Positions 47,910-57,225 are shown, counted from the stretch's first letter. The stretch is DNA of 64,000 nucleotides from Gemmatimonas sp. UBA7669 (GCF_002483225.1 NZ_DLHL01000063.1:105216-169215), one strand, 5' to 3'. Notes: generated by a model from the letters alone, not told the origin. Numbers and translations: made by a program.

Positions 47910-49732
47910 GCTGTCGTCTCCGCTGCCGACCTTTCCGATGCTTCGCGCACGGCAATGTGCAGTTCGGCCAGGTCGTCGGCCGGCACCGCGACCGGCGCGC
48001 CTTCGAACAGCGAACGCGCGGCCGTGGTCTTCGGGAACGCAATCACGTCGCGCAGCGACGGAGCGCCGGAGAGCAGCATGGCGATACGGTCAAACCCGAA
48101 CGCGATGCCACCGTGCGGCGGAGCACCGGCGCGCAGACCCTCGAGCAGGAAGCCAAAGCGCCGCTCCTGCTCGGCCACGTCGCCAATACCCAGCAGCCCG
48201 AACATGCGGGACTGCACGGCCGGATCACTGGTGCGGATGCTGCCGCCACCCAGCTCGGTGCCGTTCAACACCACGTCATAGGCCAAGGCGCGCCAGCGCG
48301 CGGGCTCGTCGGGGTGCGCCGCCATGTCCTCGGGATGCGGCGCCGTGAACGGGTGATGCACCGCGGCCAGCGCGCCGCTGTCCGGATCCTGCTCGAACAT
48401 CGGGAAGTCCATCACGATGAGGAATCGCTGCGCCGTCTCGTCAACCAGTTCGAGGCGGCGCGCGCATTCCTGACGCACGCGATCGAGCGCGGGGCTGCTG
48501 ATGCGATCAGGGGCCGCAACAAACAACGCGAGATCGCCATCGGCCAGGCCGAGTGCCGTCTTTGCGTCATCGGTGAGGAACTTGGCCACGGGTCCGTCAT
48601 AGGCACCATCGGCGCGGCGCAGACGAAGCAGGCCCCCTGCCCCGGCGCCCTTGGCGAGCGCTTCCAGTTCGTCCACCTGCTTGCGACTCCACGCCGCGCC
48701 GCCGGGCACGATCAACCCGCGGACGCGATGGCCAGCGGCCAGCGCCGTACGCGTCACGGCAAAATCGAGCGGGGCAAAAATGGCGCTGACATCGCGCAGC
48801 CTGAGGTCGTAGCGCAGGTCCGGACGGTCGCAGCCGTAATACTCCATCGCATCGGCATAGCTCATGCGCTCGAAATGCGCGGGAATTTCATGCCCGGCCT
48901 CGCGCCACAAGGACCCAATGAGCCCCTCGGCCAGCGCCAGAATGTCTTCCCGCTCCACGAACGAGGCTTCGATGTCGATCTGTGTAAACTCCGGCTGACG
49001 ATCGGCTCGCAGGTCCTCATCGCGGAAGCAGCGTGCGATCTGGAAGTAGCGATCGTAGCCGCAGCACATGAACAGCTGCTTGTAGATCTGCGGCGACTGC
49101 GGCAGCGCGTAGAACTCACCCGGATGCACGCGGCTCGGTACGAGATAGTCGCGCGCACCCTCCGGTGTGGGCTTGGTGAGAATGGGCGTTTCGAGTTCGA
49201 GATATCCCCGGTCGCTCAGATAGCGCCGCGTCACCTGCATGAGGCGATGCCGCAGCACGAGGTTGGCCTGCAGCTCCGGACGACGCAGGTCGAGGTAGCG
49301 ATGTCTGAGGCGCAGCTCCTCGGCCGGCATCTTTTCGCCGCGTCCGCGGGCCACCGGCAGCGCCGGGGTCACAGCGGGTCCAACGATGCGCAGCGCCGTC
49401 ACGCGTACCTCGATCTCACCCGTCGGCATCTCGGGATTGACACGATCGGTCTCGCGTGCGATCACCTGCCCTTCGATCAGCACCACTGACTCGACGCCAA
49501 CGGCTGCGGCCTGCGCCTGCACCTCGGCCGAGGTCCAGGCCGGTCCAAACGCCAACTGCACCAATCCGGTCCGATCGCGCAGGTCGATGAATACCAGCCC
49601 TCCGAGATCGCGACTGCGATGCACCCATCCTCCCAAGCGGACCGTGCGCCCCACATCACTGCGACGCAGCAGGCCGCAGGGATCCGAACGCAGCGAGGTG
49701 GCAAGGACGGAAGGCTCCGAGGCGGACGACAT
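47906..49732 (-). CDS. aspS: Aspartate-tRNA ligase
   Basis: A 608-residue class IIb synthetase charging tRNA-Asp. The N-terminal anticodon-binding OB fold begins near VRLGGWVHRSRDLGGLVFID. The class II motif 2 RCFRDEDLRADRQPEFTQID is intact, and the bacterial GAD insertion lies in the middle. Motif 3 is GGIAFGFDRIAMLLSG. The start at ATG 49732 is set by MSSASEPSV before the OB fold. It diverges from the outer membrane gene across 227 bases. Whether it is the discriminating type cannot be judged here. Confidence 0.97.
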   Translation of the reverse strand: MSSASEPSVLATSLRSDPCGLLRRSDVGRTVRLGGWVHRSRDLGGLVFIDLRDRTGLVQLAFGPAWTSAEVQAQAAAVGVESVVLIEGQVIARETDRVNPEMPTGEIEVRVTALRIVGPAVTPALPVARGRGEKMPAEELRLRHRYLDLRRPELQANLVLRHRLMQVTRRYLSDRGYLELETPILTKPTPEGARDYLVPSRVHPGEFYALPQSPQIYKQLFMCCGYDRYFQIARCFRDEDLRADRQPEFTQIDIEASFVEREDILALAEGLIGSLWREAGHEIPAHFERMSYADAMEYYGCDRPDLRYDLRLRDVSAIFAPLDFAVTRTALAAGHRVRGLIVPGGAAWSRKQVDELEALAKGAGAGGLLRLRRADGAYDGPVAKFLTDDAKTALGLADGDLALFVAAPDRISSPALDRVRQECARRLELVDETAQRFLIVMDFPMFEQDPDSGALAAVHHPFTAPHPEDMAAHPDEPARWRALAYDVVLNGTELGGGSIRTSDPAVQSRMFGLLGIGDVAEQERRFGFLLEGLRAGAPPHGGIAFGFDRIAMLLSGAPSLRDVIAFPKTTAARSLFEGAPVAVPADDLAELHIAVREASERSAAETTA

Positions 49733-49959
49733 CGAGACGAGTACTCCGGATGTGGAATGGGTGGGGCAGAAAACGGCGACCAGGCAGACGCCCGGACCAG
49801 CCTGGTCCCGAGACGTCTCTGCAAGACGCAAACGATGGAAGCTACTCGGCTTACAGCATCGTTGGTAGCAGAGCGCAGCGATCGAGCGCGTGTGACCGGG
49901 CCGCCCCAAACCGGCCGCTTTCGCTTGACCGGTGCTCCGGGCGGCGTTTAGGATCCGCC

Positions 49960-50856
49960 ATGCGCCGCGTGCTCGTAGGCGGGCTTGCTGCGTTGCTGTG
50001 GTCGTCTGTTGGCCGCGCGCAGGGAGTACCCGCGCGTGATCTGTGGGAATTTCCGCTGGGGGCTCTGTTTGAGCCGCCGGCCTTGGCTGTCGAGCCCGGC
50101 GCCGGGCTGTGGAACCCGGCCACCATGTCCCTGTCGGCCGATGCGCGCTTCAAATTCGGCGTGGCTTCGCTGTCGGCGGGTGCGGCACAAAGCGTCGATG
50201 GCCAGTTGCTCAGCGGGGCGTGGCGTCGCCCTTCGGGGGTGACCTGGGGGCTGTCGGTGGCGCGCGCTGCCGTGGCTGGGCTCGTTCGCACCGATTCCGA
50301 CCCGCAGAGCCTCGGTGACATTCCCTACCAGACCACGCTGGTGAGCCTGTCTGCTGCCCGGCAGATTGTGCCCCACCTCACGGCTGGTGTCGCCGTGCGC
50401 TGGCGCCACGGTCGGGCCGACCAGGTTGGCGGCGATGCCGTCGCGGCGGATGTTGGCGCGGTGCTGCATGACCTGCCGTTCCGCCACGCCCGCGTAGCGG
50501 CCTCCAGCTTTCTCTGGCGCCCGGGACGGGAAATCACCGACCGCCCGGCCGTGTTGTTGGCGGCAGATTTCCGCGTAGTGGGCCCGAGCGACACGCGCGA
50601 GCTGCGCCTCGGTGTCGCGCAGCAGGCCGTCAATCGCGGAGCGCGGGAACGGGGGCCCTTCGTGTCGGCCCGGCTCGATCGGCTTGAGGCTCGCGCTCAG
50701 TTTCTGCGTGTGTCCGCCGGGGCGCGGACCATCTCCCGTGTGCGCTCAGGTCTGGCGCTGCACTATGCGCGCTATACCGTCGGTGTGGCGCGGGAGGAAG
50801 GACTCTCCGGCCTCGGACCGGTGTATCAGTTCACGCTCAGTTCGCTGGTCCGCTAG
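49960..50856 (+). CDS. Putative outer membrane barrel protein (FadL/PorV-like)
   Basis: A 298-residue secreted protein with a signal peptide ending near SSVGRAQG. The mature N-terminus contains EPGAGLWNPATMSLSADAR, close to the WNPAg motif of FadL/PorV/PorQ type outer membrane barrels. The remainder alternates short hydrophobic strands with charged or Gly turns, ending in LSSLVR. Role could be transport or secretion support; no partner is adjacent. AGGA lies six bases before the ATG at 49960. It precedes rlmN on the same strand with 71 bases between. Confidence 0.72.
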   Translation: MRRVLVGGLAALLWSSVGRAQGVPARDLWEFPLGALFEPPALAVEPGAGLWNPATMSLSADARFKFGVASLSAGAAQSVDGQLLSGAWRRPSGVTWGLSVARAAVAGLVRTDSDPQSLGDIPYQTTLVSLSAARQIVPHLTAGVAVRWRHGRADQVGGDAVAADVGAVLHDLPFRHARVAASSFLWRPGREITDRPAVLLAADFRVVGPSDTRELRLGVAQQAVNRGARERGPFVSARLDRLEARAQFLRVSAGARTISRVRSGLALHYARYTVGVAREEGLSGLGPVYQFTLSSLVR

Positions 50857-50927
50857 CCACGTTCTGCCAGGCTCCCGTGTCTGCCCCGTCGGCTCGCGCC
50901 GTGAGGCAACCGCCCATTCTACGCGTC

Positions 50928-52034
50928 ATGACCACCTCTGCGATCGTTTCCGACTCCCGTCCCGATTTGCTCGACCTCGAGCCTGACGCCGCGCTATCGG
51001 TGTTGCGCGCGTGGTTCGCCGAGCGCGGCGAGCCGGCCTATCGCGCCACGCAGGTGCTGGGTCGATTGTGGCAGAAACCGGTGGCGGCGTTTGCCGAGAT
51101 GAGCGAGCTGCCCATGGCACTGCGTGATGCACTCGACGCGTCGTTCCGGCTGACCAATCTCGAACTGGCCACGCAGCAAACGTCCAAGGACGGAACGCGC
51201 AAGTTTCTCTTCCGACTTGAAGACGGGCAGTTCATCGAAACCGTGGCCATCCCCGATGGCGACCGCCTCACCTTCTGCATCTCGTCGCAGGCTGGCTGCG
51301 CGCTGCAGTGCGCGTTCTGTGCCACGGGCGCCATGGGGTTTCAGCGCAATCTCCGTCCCTCGGAGATTGCCGGTCAGGTGCGGGCGCTGCGCATGCTGGA
51401 ACCGCCGCTCATTCCAACGAACATCGTGTTCATGGGCATGGGCGAGCCCTTGATGAACTGGAAGGCGGTGAGTCCCACGCTCACGTTGCTCAACGATCCC
51501 CGGGCATTGGGCATCGGCGCGCGTCACATCACCATCTCCACGGTGGGTGTGCTGCCTGGCATTCAGGCGCTTGCCGAACGTCCGGAACAGTTTCGACTTG
51601 CCATCTCCATCCATGCGCCCAGCGATGAGCTCCGTCGCTCGCTCATGCCGGTCAACATCAAGTATCCGCTCGCGGACGTGATTGATGCCGCCAAGGCTTT
51701 TGACCGCCGCGTGACCTTCGAGTACGTCATGCTGGGTGGCGTGAACGATCAGCCGGAGCACGCCGCGCAGCTCGGGCAACTCGCGCGCGAGTGCCGGGCT
51801 TTCGTGAACCTCATTCCGCTGCACCCGGGTGGGAGCATGGGCTTCGTGCCCACGGCGCAGCCCGTCATCGCGTCGTTCGCACGTGCGCTGCGTGATCGTG
51901 GTGTGGAGACGGCGGTGCGCCGAAGCCGCGGCCTCGACATCGCCGCGGCTTGTGGTCAACTACGGACGGAGCGTGTCGGCCGGCGGCTGCCAGTCACGCC
52001 CCAGCACGACGGTGAGGTCCACGTAGCGCAGTGA
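50928..52034 (+). CDS. rlmN: 23S rRNA/tRNA (adenine-C2)-methyltransferase RlmN
   Basis: A 368-residue radical-SAM methyltransferase for A2503 in 23S rRNA and A37 in tRNA. The radical SAM cluster is CALQCAFC (C124, C128, C131), and FMGMGEPLMNW follows. The C-terminal cysteine lies in IAAACGQL, the resolving residue in the family. ATG 50928 is preferred; a GTG at 50877 would add 17 residues. The last 75 bases overlap the convergent LytR_C gene, so the final ~25 residues are a tail beyond the usual family end. Confidence 0.95.
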   Translation: MTTSAIVSDSRPDLLDLEPDAALSVLRAWFAERGEPAYRATQVLGRLWQKPVAAFAEMSELPMALRDALDASFRLTNLELATQQTSKDGTRKFLFRLEDGQFIETVAIPDGDRLTFCISSQAGCALQCAFCATGAMGFQRNLRPSEIAGQVRALRMLEPPLIPTNIVFMGMGEPLMNWKAVSPTLTLLNDPRALGIGARHITISTVGVLPGIQALAERPEQFRLAISIHAPSDELRRSLMPVNIKYPLADVIDAAKAFDRRVTFEYVMLGGVNDQPEHAAQLGQLARECRAFVNLIPLHPGGSMGFVPTAQPVIASFARALRDRGVETAVRRSRGLDIAAACGQLRTERVGRRLPVTPQHDGEVHVAQ

Positions 52035-52439
52035 GTCAACGGACGCCGCAGTCACGCGTCCGACCCCGAGGGCGCGCTGCAGCCTGACACCAAGTGTGCT
52101 GTCGCGTCCATGCACCACGACCTCACTGCTGTCGCGTGTCGGGCCGCGGTCGCTGTCGAAGTCCACGACATCGTAGCCCATGCTGCGCAGATAGAACGTG
52201 GCCCGCCGCGCGAGACCACGCACCCCGGTGGCGTTGAGCACGCGCACCGTGACCCGCTGATCGCGCGGGGCCATGGCCAGGGTATCGGGCTCTGCCGGCG
52301 TGAGCACAGGCTGACCACTCGCGTCGAGCGCGGGCAGCGCGCGACCGCGAGATGTGCTCCACCAGGCAGCCAGCGAGCCCAACACCACCACCGCGACCAA
52401 ACCTGCGGCCGCCCAGCGTTTGGCCCCCGCGCTCAGCAC
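51960..52439 (-). CDS. LytR C-terminal domain membrane protein
   Basis: A protein of about 159 residues with a single N-terminal membrane helix (AAAGLVAVVVLGSLAAWW). It carries an extracytoplasmic LytR_C domain, identified by VRVLNATGVRGLARRATFYLRSMGYDVVDF. In other bacteria this domain follows YqeK in a nadD-yqeK-lytR_C-rsfS cluster. Here YqeK-like lies just upstream, with no nadD or rsfS. GTG 52439 overlaps the YqeK-like stop by seven bases; GTG 52451 or 52499 are alternatives. The 3' end overlaps rlmN by 75 bases. Confidence 0.8.
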   Translation of the reverse strand: MLSAGAKRWAAAGLVAVVVLGSLAAWWSTSRGRALPALDASGQPVLTPAEPDTLAMAPRDQRVTVRVLNATGVRGLARRATFYLRSMGYDVVDFDSDRGPTRDSSEVVVHGRDSTLGVRLQRALGVGRVTAASVDSLRYVDLTVVLGRDWQPPADTLRP

Positions 52440-52999
52440 ACGCTGTTCCACAGCGCCACGGTTGGCGCGTGCAAGGTCTTGCCTTCGCGCAGCGTCCACT
52501 CGAGACGCAGACGCACCACCTGGCGAAAGGTGTCATCAAAGGCGCTCGCCACACGGTCCGCCAGATACGCGCGATCGGCCTGCATGAACGCGCGGCCGGG
52601 CTCGAGGAAATCGGCCATGTACAGCGCACGTCCCGTACGGGTCCACTCGGCATGCCCCACAGTGTGCCAGCGTACGGCGCTCAGCACCGCAGCACGCGAC
52701 TCCCCCTCGCGCGCGAGTTGATCGGCCGCCGCCGGCCCATGCAGCAGGCCCACGGGACTCGCCGCATCGCCGGTGGCGCGGCGCAGCACCTCTTCCGTCG
52801 CATCCCGGAGCGCATCGTGCCAGCGCCCCGCGTCAAGCCACGCCTGGTGCTCATCGGCGGGCAGTGACATCTCGCGGCTCCAGCGTTCGAGCAGCGCGAC
52901 CACCCGCGCGATGTGCGCGTGACGTTTCGGGGAGACCACCGCCCAGTCTGGCAGTGCGACGTCGGACATCAGCGGTTCAGTCAGTCCCCGTGAGATCAC
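52433..52999 (-). CDS. YqeK-like HD-domain protein
   Basis: A 188-residue HD-type hydrolase. The HD motif is in WHDALRDAT, with a preceding histidine in RHAHIARVV. The C-terminal YqeK signature is HTVGHAEWTRTGRALYMADFLEPGR. In other bacteria YqeK hydrolyses diadenosine tetraphosphate. Here the length is slightly shorter than usual and nadD is not adjacent. The GTG at 52999 overlaps the trpA stop (GTGA); ATG 52969 is a possible start. It follows trpA. Confidence 0.75.
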   Translation of the reverse strand: MISRGLTEPLMSDVALPDWAVVSPKRHAHIARVVALLERWSREMSLPADEHQAWLDAGRWHDALRDATEEVLRRATGDAASPVGLLHGPAAADQLAREGESRAAVLSAVRWHTVGHAEWTRTGRALYMADFLEPGRAFMQADRAYLADRVASAFDDTFRQVVRLRLEWTLREGKTLHAPTVALWNSVC

Positions 53000-53826
53000 G
53001 ACGCGTGCGGCAGTTCATCCATCGCCGCCCGCATCGATGCGGCCAGCGCGATGGCCGAGTCCACGGACTCACCCGCGGCGCGCACCAGCGCACTGCCCAC
53101 CACCACCCCATCGCCGAGTCGCGCCGCCTCGCGCGCCTGTTCCGGCGTGGAGATGCCGAAGCCGATGCACAGCGGCAACGTGGTGGACGCGCGCAGACGC
53201 GCCACCGTTTCCGGCAGGTCGTCCGCCAGCGCTGCGCGTTCGCCTGTCACGCCGAGTCGGCTGATGAGATACACAAACCCACCGCCGTGCCGGCCGATTT
53301 CTTCCATGCGGGGCGCGGGTGTCGTTGGCGCCACCAGTCGCACAAAGTCGAGGCCACTGGCACCGAACCACGCCTCGCGCGACGGGTCAGCGCCGACAGG
53401 CAGATCGGTGACCAGCACGCCGTCCACGCCGGCTTCGCGCGCACGTTGCAGCACGCCGTCGCCGCCCGCCAACAGCGGATTGAGATAGCTGAACAGCACC
53501 ACAGGAATGTCCAGCGCCGCTTCGCGAATGAGATCGAAGGTGCCGGCCAACGTCATGCCCTGATCGAGCGCGATCTGCGAACTGCGCTGAATGACCGGAC
53601 CGTCGGCCATGGGATCCGAGAACGGCACGCCGACTTCCAGCACATCCGCGCCAGCTGCGGCGAGTCCAAGCCAGAGACGAATGCTTTCCGATGGCGACGG
53701 ATGGCCGGCGGTGACATAACAGACGAGGGCCTTGCGGCCCGACGCGGCCAGCGAGGCAAAGCGCGCCTGAAGCCGCGAGGTCACGGGCGAAGTGGCAGTG
53801 GTCACGAGAGGGGAGGCAGAGGACAC
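52996..53826 (-). CDS. trpA: Tryptophan synthase alpha chain
   Basis: A 276-residue TIM-barrel that cleaves indole-3-glycerol phosphate to indole, handed to TrpB. The signature VLEVGVPFSDPMADGPVIQ carries the catalytic glutamate and the aspartate used in cleavage. The phosphate-binding GFGISTPEQA and GDGVVVGSALV strands are normal. Start is GTG at 53826, three bases after the trpB stop. Last of trpC-trpF-trpB-trpA. It overlaps the YqeK-like start by four bases. Confidence 0.96.
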   Translation of the reverse strand: MSSASPLVTTATSPVTSRLQARFASLAASGRKALVCYVTAGHPSPSESIRLWLGLAAAGADVLEVGVPFSDPMADGPVIQRSSQIALDQGMTLAGTFDLIREAALDIPVVLFSYLNPLLAGGDGVLQRAREAGVDGVLVTDLPVGADPSREAWFGASGLDFVRLVAPTTPAPRMEEIGRHGGGFVYLISRLGVTGERAALADDLPETVARLRASTTLPLCIGFGISTPEQAREAARLGDGVVVGSALVRAAGESVDSAIALAASMRAAMDELPHAS

Positions 53827-53829
53827 GGT

Positions 53830-55026
53830 TCAGATTTCCGGCAGGGTGTGCTGACTGATGGTGCCGACATCCTTGTCGCCGCGCCCACTCAGACAGAGCA
53901 GTACCGGTTCATCCTCCTTCCAACGTCCGGCTTCGCGCTCAATCCATGCCATCGCGTGCGCCGTCTCGAGTGCCGGAATGATGCCCTCCAGTCGGCTCAG
54001 CAGCGCGACACCACGCAGCGCTTCGTCGTCGGTGACCGAGACATACTCCGCGCGGCCGCTGTCGTGCAGCCAGGCGTGCTCCGGTCCGACGCCCGGATAG
54101 TCGAGGCCCGCAGAAATCGAATGGGCCGGATGCACCTGCCCATTGGCATCCTGCAGCAGATAGCTCAGTGAACCATGCAGCACGCCAGGCGCCCCCTTGC
54201 TGATGGACGCGCTGTGTCGATCCGTGCTCAAGCCTTCACCCGCGGCCTCCACACCCACGAGATGCACGGAGGCATCGTCGACAAACCCGGCAAACATGCC
54301 CATGGCGTTGGAGCCTCCACCCACACAGGCCACGACCGTATGCGGCAGACGCCCCGCCTTCTCCAGCATCTGCGCACGCGCCTCGATGCCGATAACCGAC
54401 TGGAACTCCCGCACCATGCGCGGATACGGCGCCGGGCCGACCACCGAGCCGATGATGTAGTGGCTGTCGTTGACGGTGGTCACCCAATCGCGAATGGCTT
54501 CCGTGGTGGCGTCCTTGAGGGTCCGCGTACCCGACGTGACGGGGATGACCGTGGCTCCCATGAGTCGCATGCGGAAGACGTTGAGCGCCTGGCGCTGCAT
54601 GTCTTCTTCGCCCATGTACACCACACACTCGAGACCGAAGCGCGCGCAGATCGTGGCCGTCGCCACGCCATGCTGGCCGGCGCCGGTTTCGGCGATGATG
54701 CGCCGCTTGCCCATGCGACGGGCGAGCAGCGCCTGCCCCACGGTGTTGTTGATCTTGTGCGCGCCCGTGTGATTGAGGTCCTCACGCTTGAGCCACACCG
54801 GCGCACCAACGCGCGCACTCAGGCGCGGCGCGTAGGTAAGCTGCGTGGGGCGACCCACGTATTCGCGTAGCAGGTGATCCAGCTCCTGCTGAAAGGTGGC
54901 GTCGCGTCGCGCCGCTTCGAACGCAGCTTCCAGCGTATCGAGTGCGGGAATCAGCGTCTCTGGCACGTAGCGCCCGCCGTAGGGTCCGAATCGCCCGGTG
55001 TCAGACACCGTCGCGGCCATCGTCAT
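53830..55026 (-). CDS. trpB: Tryptophan synthase beta chain
   Basis: A 398-residue PLP enzyme joining indole and serine to make tryptophan. The PLP lysine lies in NHTGAHKINNTVGQA. The PLP phosphate loop is GGGSNAMGMFAGF, and the ISAGLDYPGVGPEH stretch is diagnostic. The N-terminus MAATVSDTGRFGPYGGRYVPETL is standard. It overlaps the trpF stop by four bases (ATGA). The short alpha partner trpA follows directly. Confidence 0.97.
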   Translation of the reverse strand: MTMAATVSDTGRFGPYGGRYVPETLIPALDTLEAAFEAARRDATFQQELDHLLREYVGRPTQLTYAPRLSARVGAPVWLKREDLNHTGAHKINNTVGQALLARRMGKRRIIAETGAGQHGVATATICARFGLECVVYMGEEDMQRQALNVFRMRLMGATVIPVTSGTRTLKDATTEAIRDWVTTVNDSHYIIGSVVGPAPYPRMVREFQSVIGIEARAQMLEKAGRLPHTVVACVGGGSNAMGMFAGFVDDASVHLVGVEAAGEGLSTDRHSASISKGAPGVLHGSLSYLLQDANGQVHPAHSISAGLDYPGVGPEHAWLHDSGRAEYVSVTDDEALRGVALLSRLEGIIPALETAHAMAWIEREAGRWKEDEPVLLCLSGRGDKDVGTISQHTLPEI

Positions 55027-55697
55027 GGTGCAGTCTCCGCAGCGCCGTGCGCTGCCTGAACGAAATGATGCACGAGCGTCGCGTCTTTTTCACCGGGCGC
55101 GCGCTCCACACCGGAAGATACGTCAACCACGGTGGGGGACAGCAATTGGACCGCGGCCGCGACGTTGCGCGGATTGAGGCCGCCGGCCAGCACCAGGGTG
55201 GCGGCAGGATGCCGTTCGCGCCACGCCCCGACCGCATCGGCCAGTCCGGACCAGTCCAGCGCCACACCCGTGCCACCCAACTGGCCCACAACCAACGCGT
55301 CCAGCACCAGCGCGCCGGCCTCAGCGGTCCACTCGTCAACGTCTGTCGGCAGACTGCTGCCCGACACACGCGCTACGGGCCACACGGTGCACGCAGTTTC
55401 CCTCTGCAACCAGGCAATCTGTTCGACACTGGGCGCATGATGCAGTTGCACGATGTCGAGATCCAGCGCAGCGGCCATACGCACGATGTCGGCGTCCGTC
55501 TGTTGACCGAACACTGCGGCCCGCTGGATGCCAGCACGACGCGGGCCGAGCACGGCGGCCGCCTGCTCGAGGCTCACGAGACGCGGTCCACCGGCGAGAA
55601 TGGTGCCGAGATAGGCGGCCCCGGCCGCCTCAGCCACAGCGGCGTCGTCCGGCCGCACGAGACCGCAGATCTTCACCGCCACGCGGTGTGCGGTCAC
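55023..55697 (-). CDS. trpF: Phosphoribosylanthranilate isomerase
   Basis: A 224-residue TIM-barrel catalysing the Amadori rearrangement of phosphoribosylanthranilate. The starting strand VKICGLVRPDDAAVA has the catalytic cysteine. The aspartate in ALDWSGLADA follows, and the phosphate sites are LAGGLNPRNVA and VVDVSSGVERAPGEKD. Start GTG at 55697 overlaps the trpC stop (GTGA). It is the second gene of the trpC-trpF-trpB-trpA set. Confidence 0.94.
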   Translation of the reverse strand: MTAHRVAVKICGLVRPDDAAVAEAAGAAYLGTILAGGPRLVSLEQAAAVLGPRRAGIQRAAVFGQQTDADIVRMAAALDLDIVQLHHAPSVEQIAWLQRETACTVWPVARVSGSSLPTDVDEWTAEAGALVLDALVVGQLGGTGVALDWSGLADAVGAWRERHPAATLVLAGGLNPRNVAAAVQLLSPTVVDVSSGVERAPGEKDATLVHHFVQAAHGAAETAP

Positions 55698-56530
55698 GGC
55701 GCGGCCGGTCGGGCGCGACGCGGAATGCTGGCGAGTGCCCGCACGTCGTCGCTGGGCGATGCGGAGGCGGAGATGGCACTACCCACGAGCAGCGCATCGG
55801 CACCCGCATCCGCGGCGGGCTGGGCGTCGGCCGGCGAGCGCATGCCGCTTTCCGCCACGGCCACGATGTGCGGCGGCATTTGGCGAATGACACGCGGCGC
55901 GGTGGCGGGGTCGATGACCAGGGTCTCGAGATTGCGGTTGTTGACACCGATGACCGGCGCGTGCACCGCCAGCGCGCGTTCCAGTTCGGCCTCGTCCCGC
56001 ACTTCCACGAGCAGGGCGAGCCCGGCCTCCTGCGCCGCCTCCACGAGACGGGGCAGCAGATCCGGGCTCAGGGAGCGCACAATGAGCAGGGCGGCCGATG
56101 CGCCCGACGCCCGTGCTTCCCAGAGCTGCACGGGATGCACGAGAAAGTCCTTGCGAATGACCGGCACCGGCACCGCCTGCGACACCGACTGCAGGTCCGC
56201 CAGCGTGCCCCCGAAGCGCGTCGGTTCGGTGAGCACGGAAATGGCCGCGGCTCCACCGGCGACGTAAGCCGAAGCCTGAGCGGCGGCATCGAGGCCAGGC
56301 GCGATGTCTCCCTTGCTGGGAGACGCCCGCTTGACCTCGGCAATGACGGCGAGGCAGTCCCGGCGCAGCGCGCTGGCGAAGGCCTTGGCCGGGGGCAGGT
56401 CGCGCGAGGCGGCGCGCAGCTCCGGGAGGGTGGAGGCCACGAGGGCGGCGCGCTCATGGGCGGCCTCGGTCAGGCTCCCCAGCGTCCCGGTCGGGGGTGT
56501 CCATACGGCTGACGAAACAAATCCTTGCAC
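55694..56530 (-). CDS. trpC: Indole-3-glycerol phosphate synthase
   Basis: A 278-residue TIM-barrel making indole-3-glycerol phosphate. The catalytic lysine lies in IAEVKRASPSKGDI, and the second lysine in VPVIRKDFLVHPVQL. GVNNRNLETL and AESGMRSPADAQ complete the phosphate site. GTG at 56530 is preferred; an earlier start at 56602 would run into the lexA promoter region. The two 17-bp direct repeats shared with lexA lie just upstream. It begins the trpCFBA transcription unit. Confidence 0.93.
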   Translation of the reverse strand: MQGFVSSAVWTPPTGTLGSLTEAAHERAALVASTLPELRAASRDLPPAKAFASALRRDCLAVIAEVKRASPSKGDIAPGLDAAAQASAYVAGGAAAISVLTEPTRFGGTLADLQSVSQAVPVPVIRKDFLVHPVQLWEARASGASAALLIVRSLSPDLLPRLVEAAQEAGLALLVEVRDEAELERALAVHAPVIGVNNRNLETLVIDPATAPRVIRQMPPHIVAVAESGMRSPADAQPAADAGADALLVGSAISASASPSDDVRALASIPRRARPAAP

Positions 56531-56583
56531 TTCGGCCTGTCTTCGGTTAACGTGGCGGATGGCGGTCTTCGGCCTGTTTTCGG
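56530..56583. promoter_or_regulatory. Paired direct repeats in the trpC-lexA divergent region
   Basis: CTTCGGCCTGTCTTCGG (56530-56546) and CTTCGGCCTGTTTTCGG (56567-56583) are 17-bp direct repeats with one mismatch, starting 37 bases apart. They cover the short divergent promoter region between trpC and lexA. They could be operator sites for LexA or a tryptophan regulator; no experimental match is known to me. Confidence 0.5.
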
Positions 56584-56616
56584 GACGCGACCTGTCTCTC
56601 ACACTCTGGAGTGACC

Positions 56617-57225
56617 ATGCCGCTTACCAAGCGCCAGCGGGAAATCCTGTCGTTCCTGTCGGAGTACAACGAGGTCAACGGGTTTGCGCCGAGCTTCGAG
56701 GAGATTGCCTCGCGCTTCAACTATAACTCGCTGGCCACGGTGCACGAGCATCTCACGAACCTCGAGCGCAAGGGCTACATCAAGCGCTCGTACAACGAGA
56801 GCCGTGCCATCGAGATTCTCCCCTCGGAGGTGTACCAGCGGTCAGTGGAGTTGCCGCTGCTGGGTTCCGTAGCGGCCGGTGCGCCCATCGAGGCCATCCA
56901 TGCCGGAGAAACCATGGCGGTGCCCGATGGGTTCCTGCGCAAGAGCGGCAGTCACTATGTGCTGCGCGTGCGGGGGGACTCCATGATCGAGGAGCACATT
57001 CGCGACGGCGACTTTGTCGTCATCAACGACAAGCAGGCAGCCGACAACGGCGAGATGGTCATTGCCCTCGTCGATGGCGGTGGCGCCACGGTCAAGCGCT
57101 ACTACCGCGAGCGTGATGGGCGCATTCGCCTGCAGCCGGCCAACGAAGCCATGCAGCCGCTGTTTGTGCACGAAGACGACGTACGCATCCAGGGCATCGT
57201 CGTGGGTGTGCTGCGGCGCTACTGA
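56617..57225 (+). CDS. lexA: SOS repressor LexA
   Basis: A 202-residue LexA. The N-terminal winged helix (MPLTKRQREILSFLSEYNEV) includes FEEIASRFNYNSLATVHEHL as the recognition helix. The Ala-Gly cleavage bond is A87-G88 in VAAGAPIEA. The catalytic dyad is S122 in RGDSMIEEHI and K160 in ATVKRYY. The recognition helix sequence differs from E. coli, so the SOS box may differ. GGAG lies five bases before ATG 56617. It diverges from trpC and converges with trpD. Confidence 0.95.
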   Translation: MPLTKRQREILSFLSEYNEVNGFAPSFEEIASRFNYNSLATVHEHLTNLERKGYIKRSYNESRAIEILPSEVYQRSVELPLLGSVAAGAPIEAIHAGETMAVPDGFLRKSGSHYVLRVRGDSMIEEHIRDGDFVVINDKQAADNGEMVIALVDGGGATVKRYYRERDGRIRLQPANEAMQPLFVHEDDVRIQGIVVGVLRRY

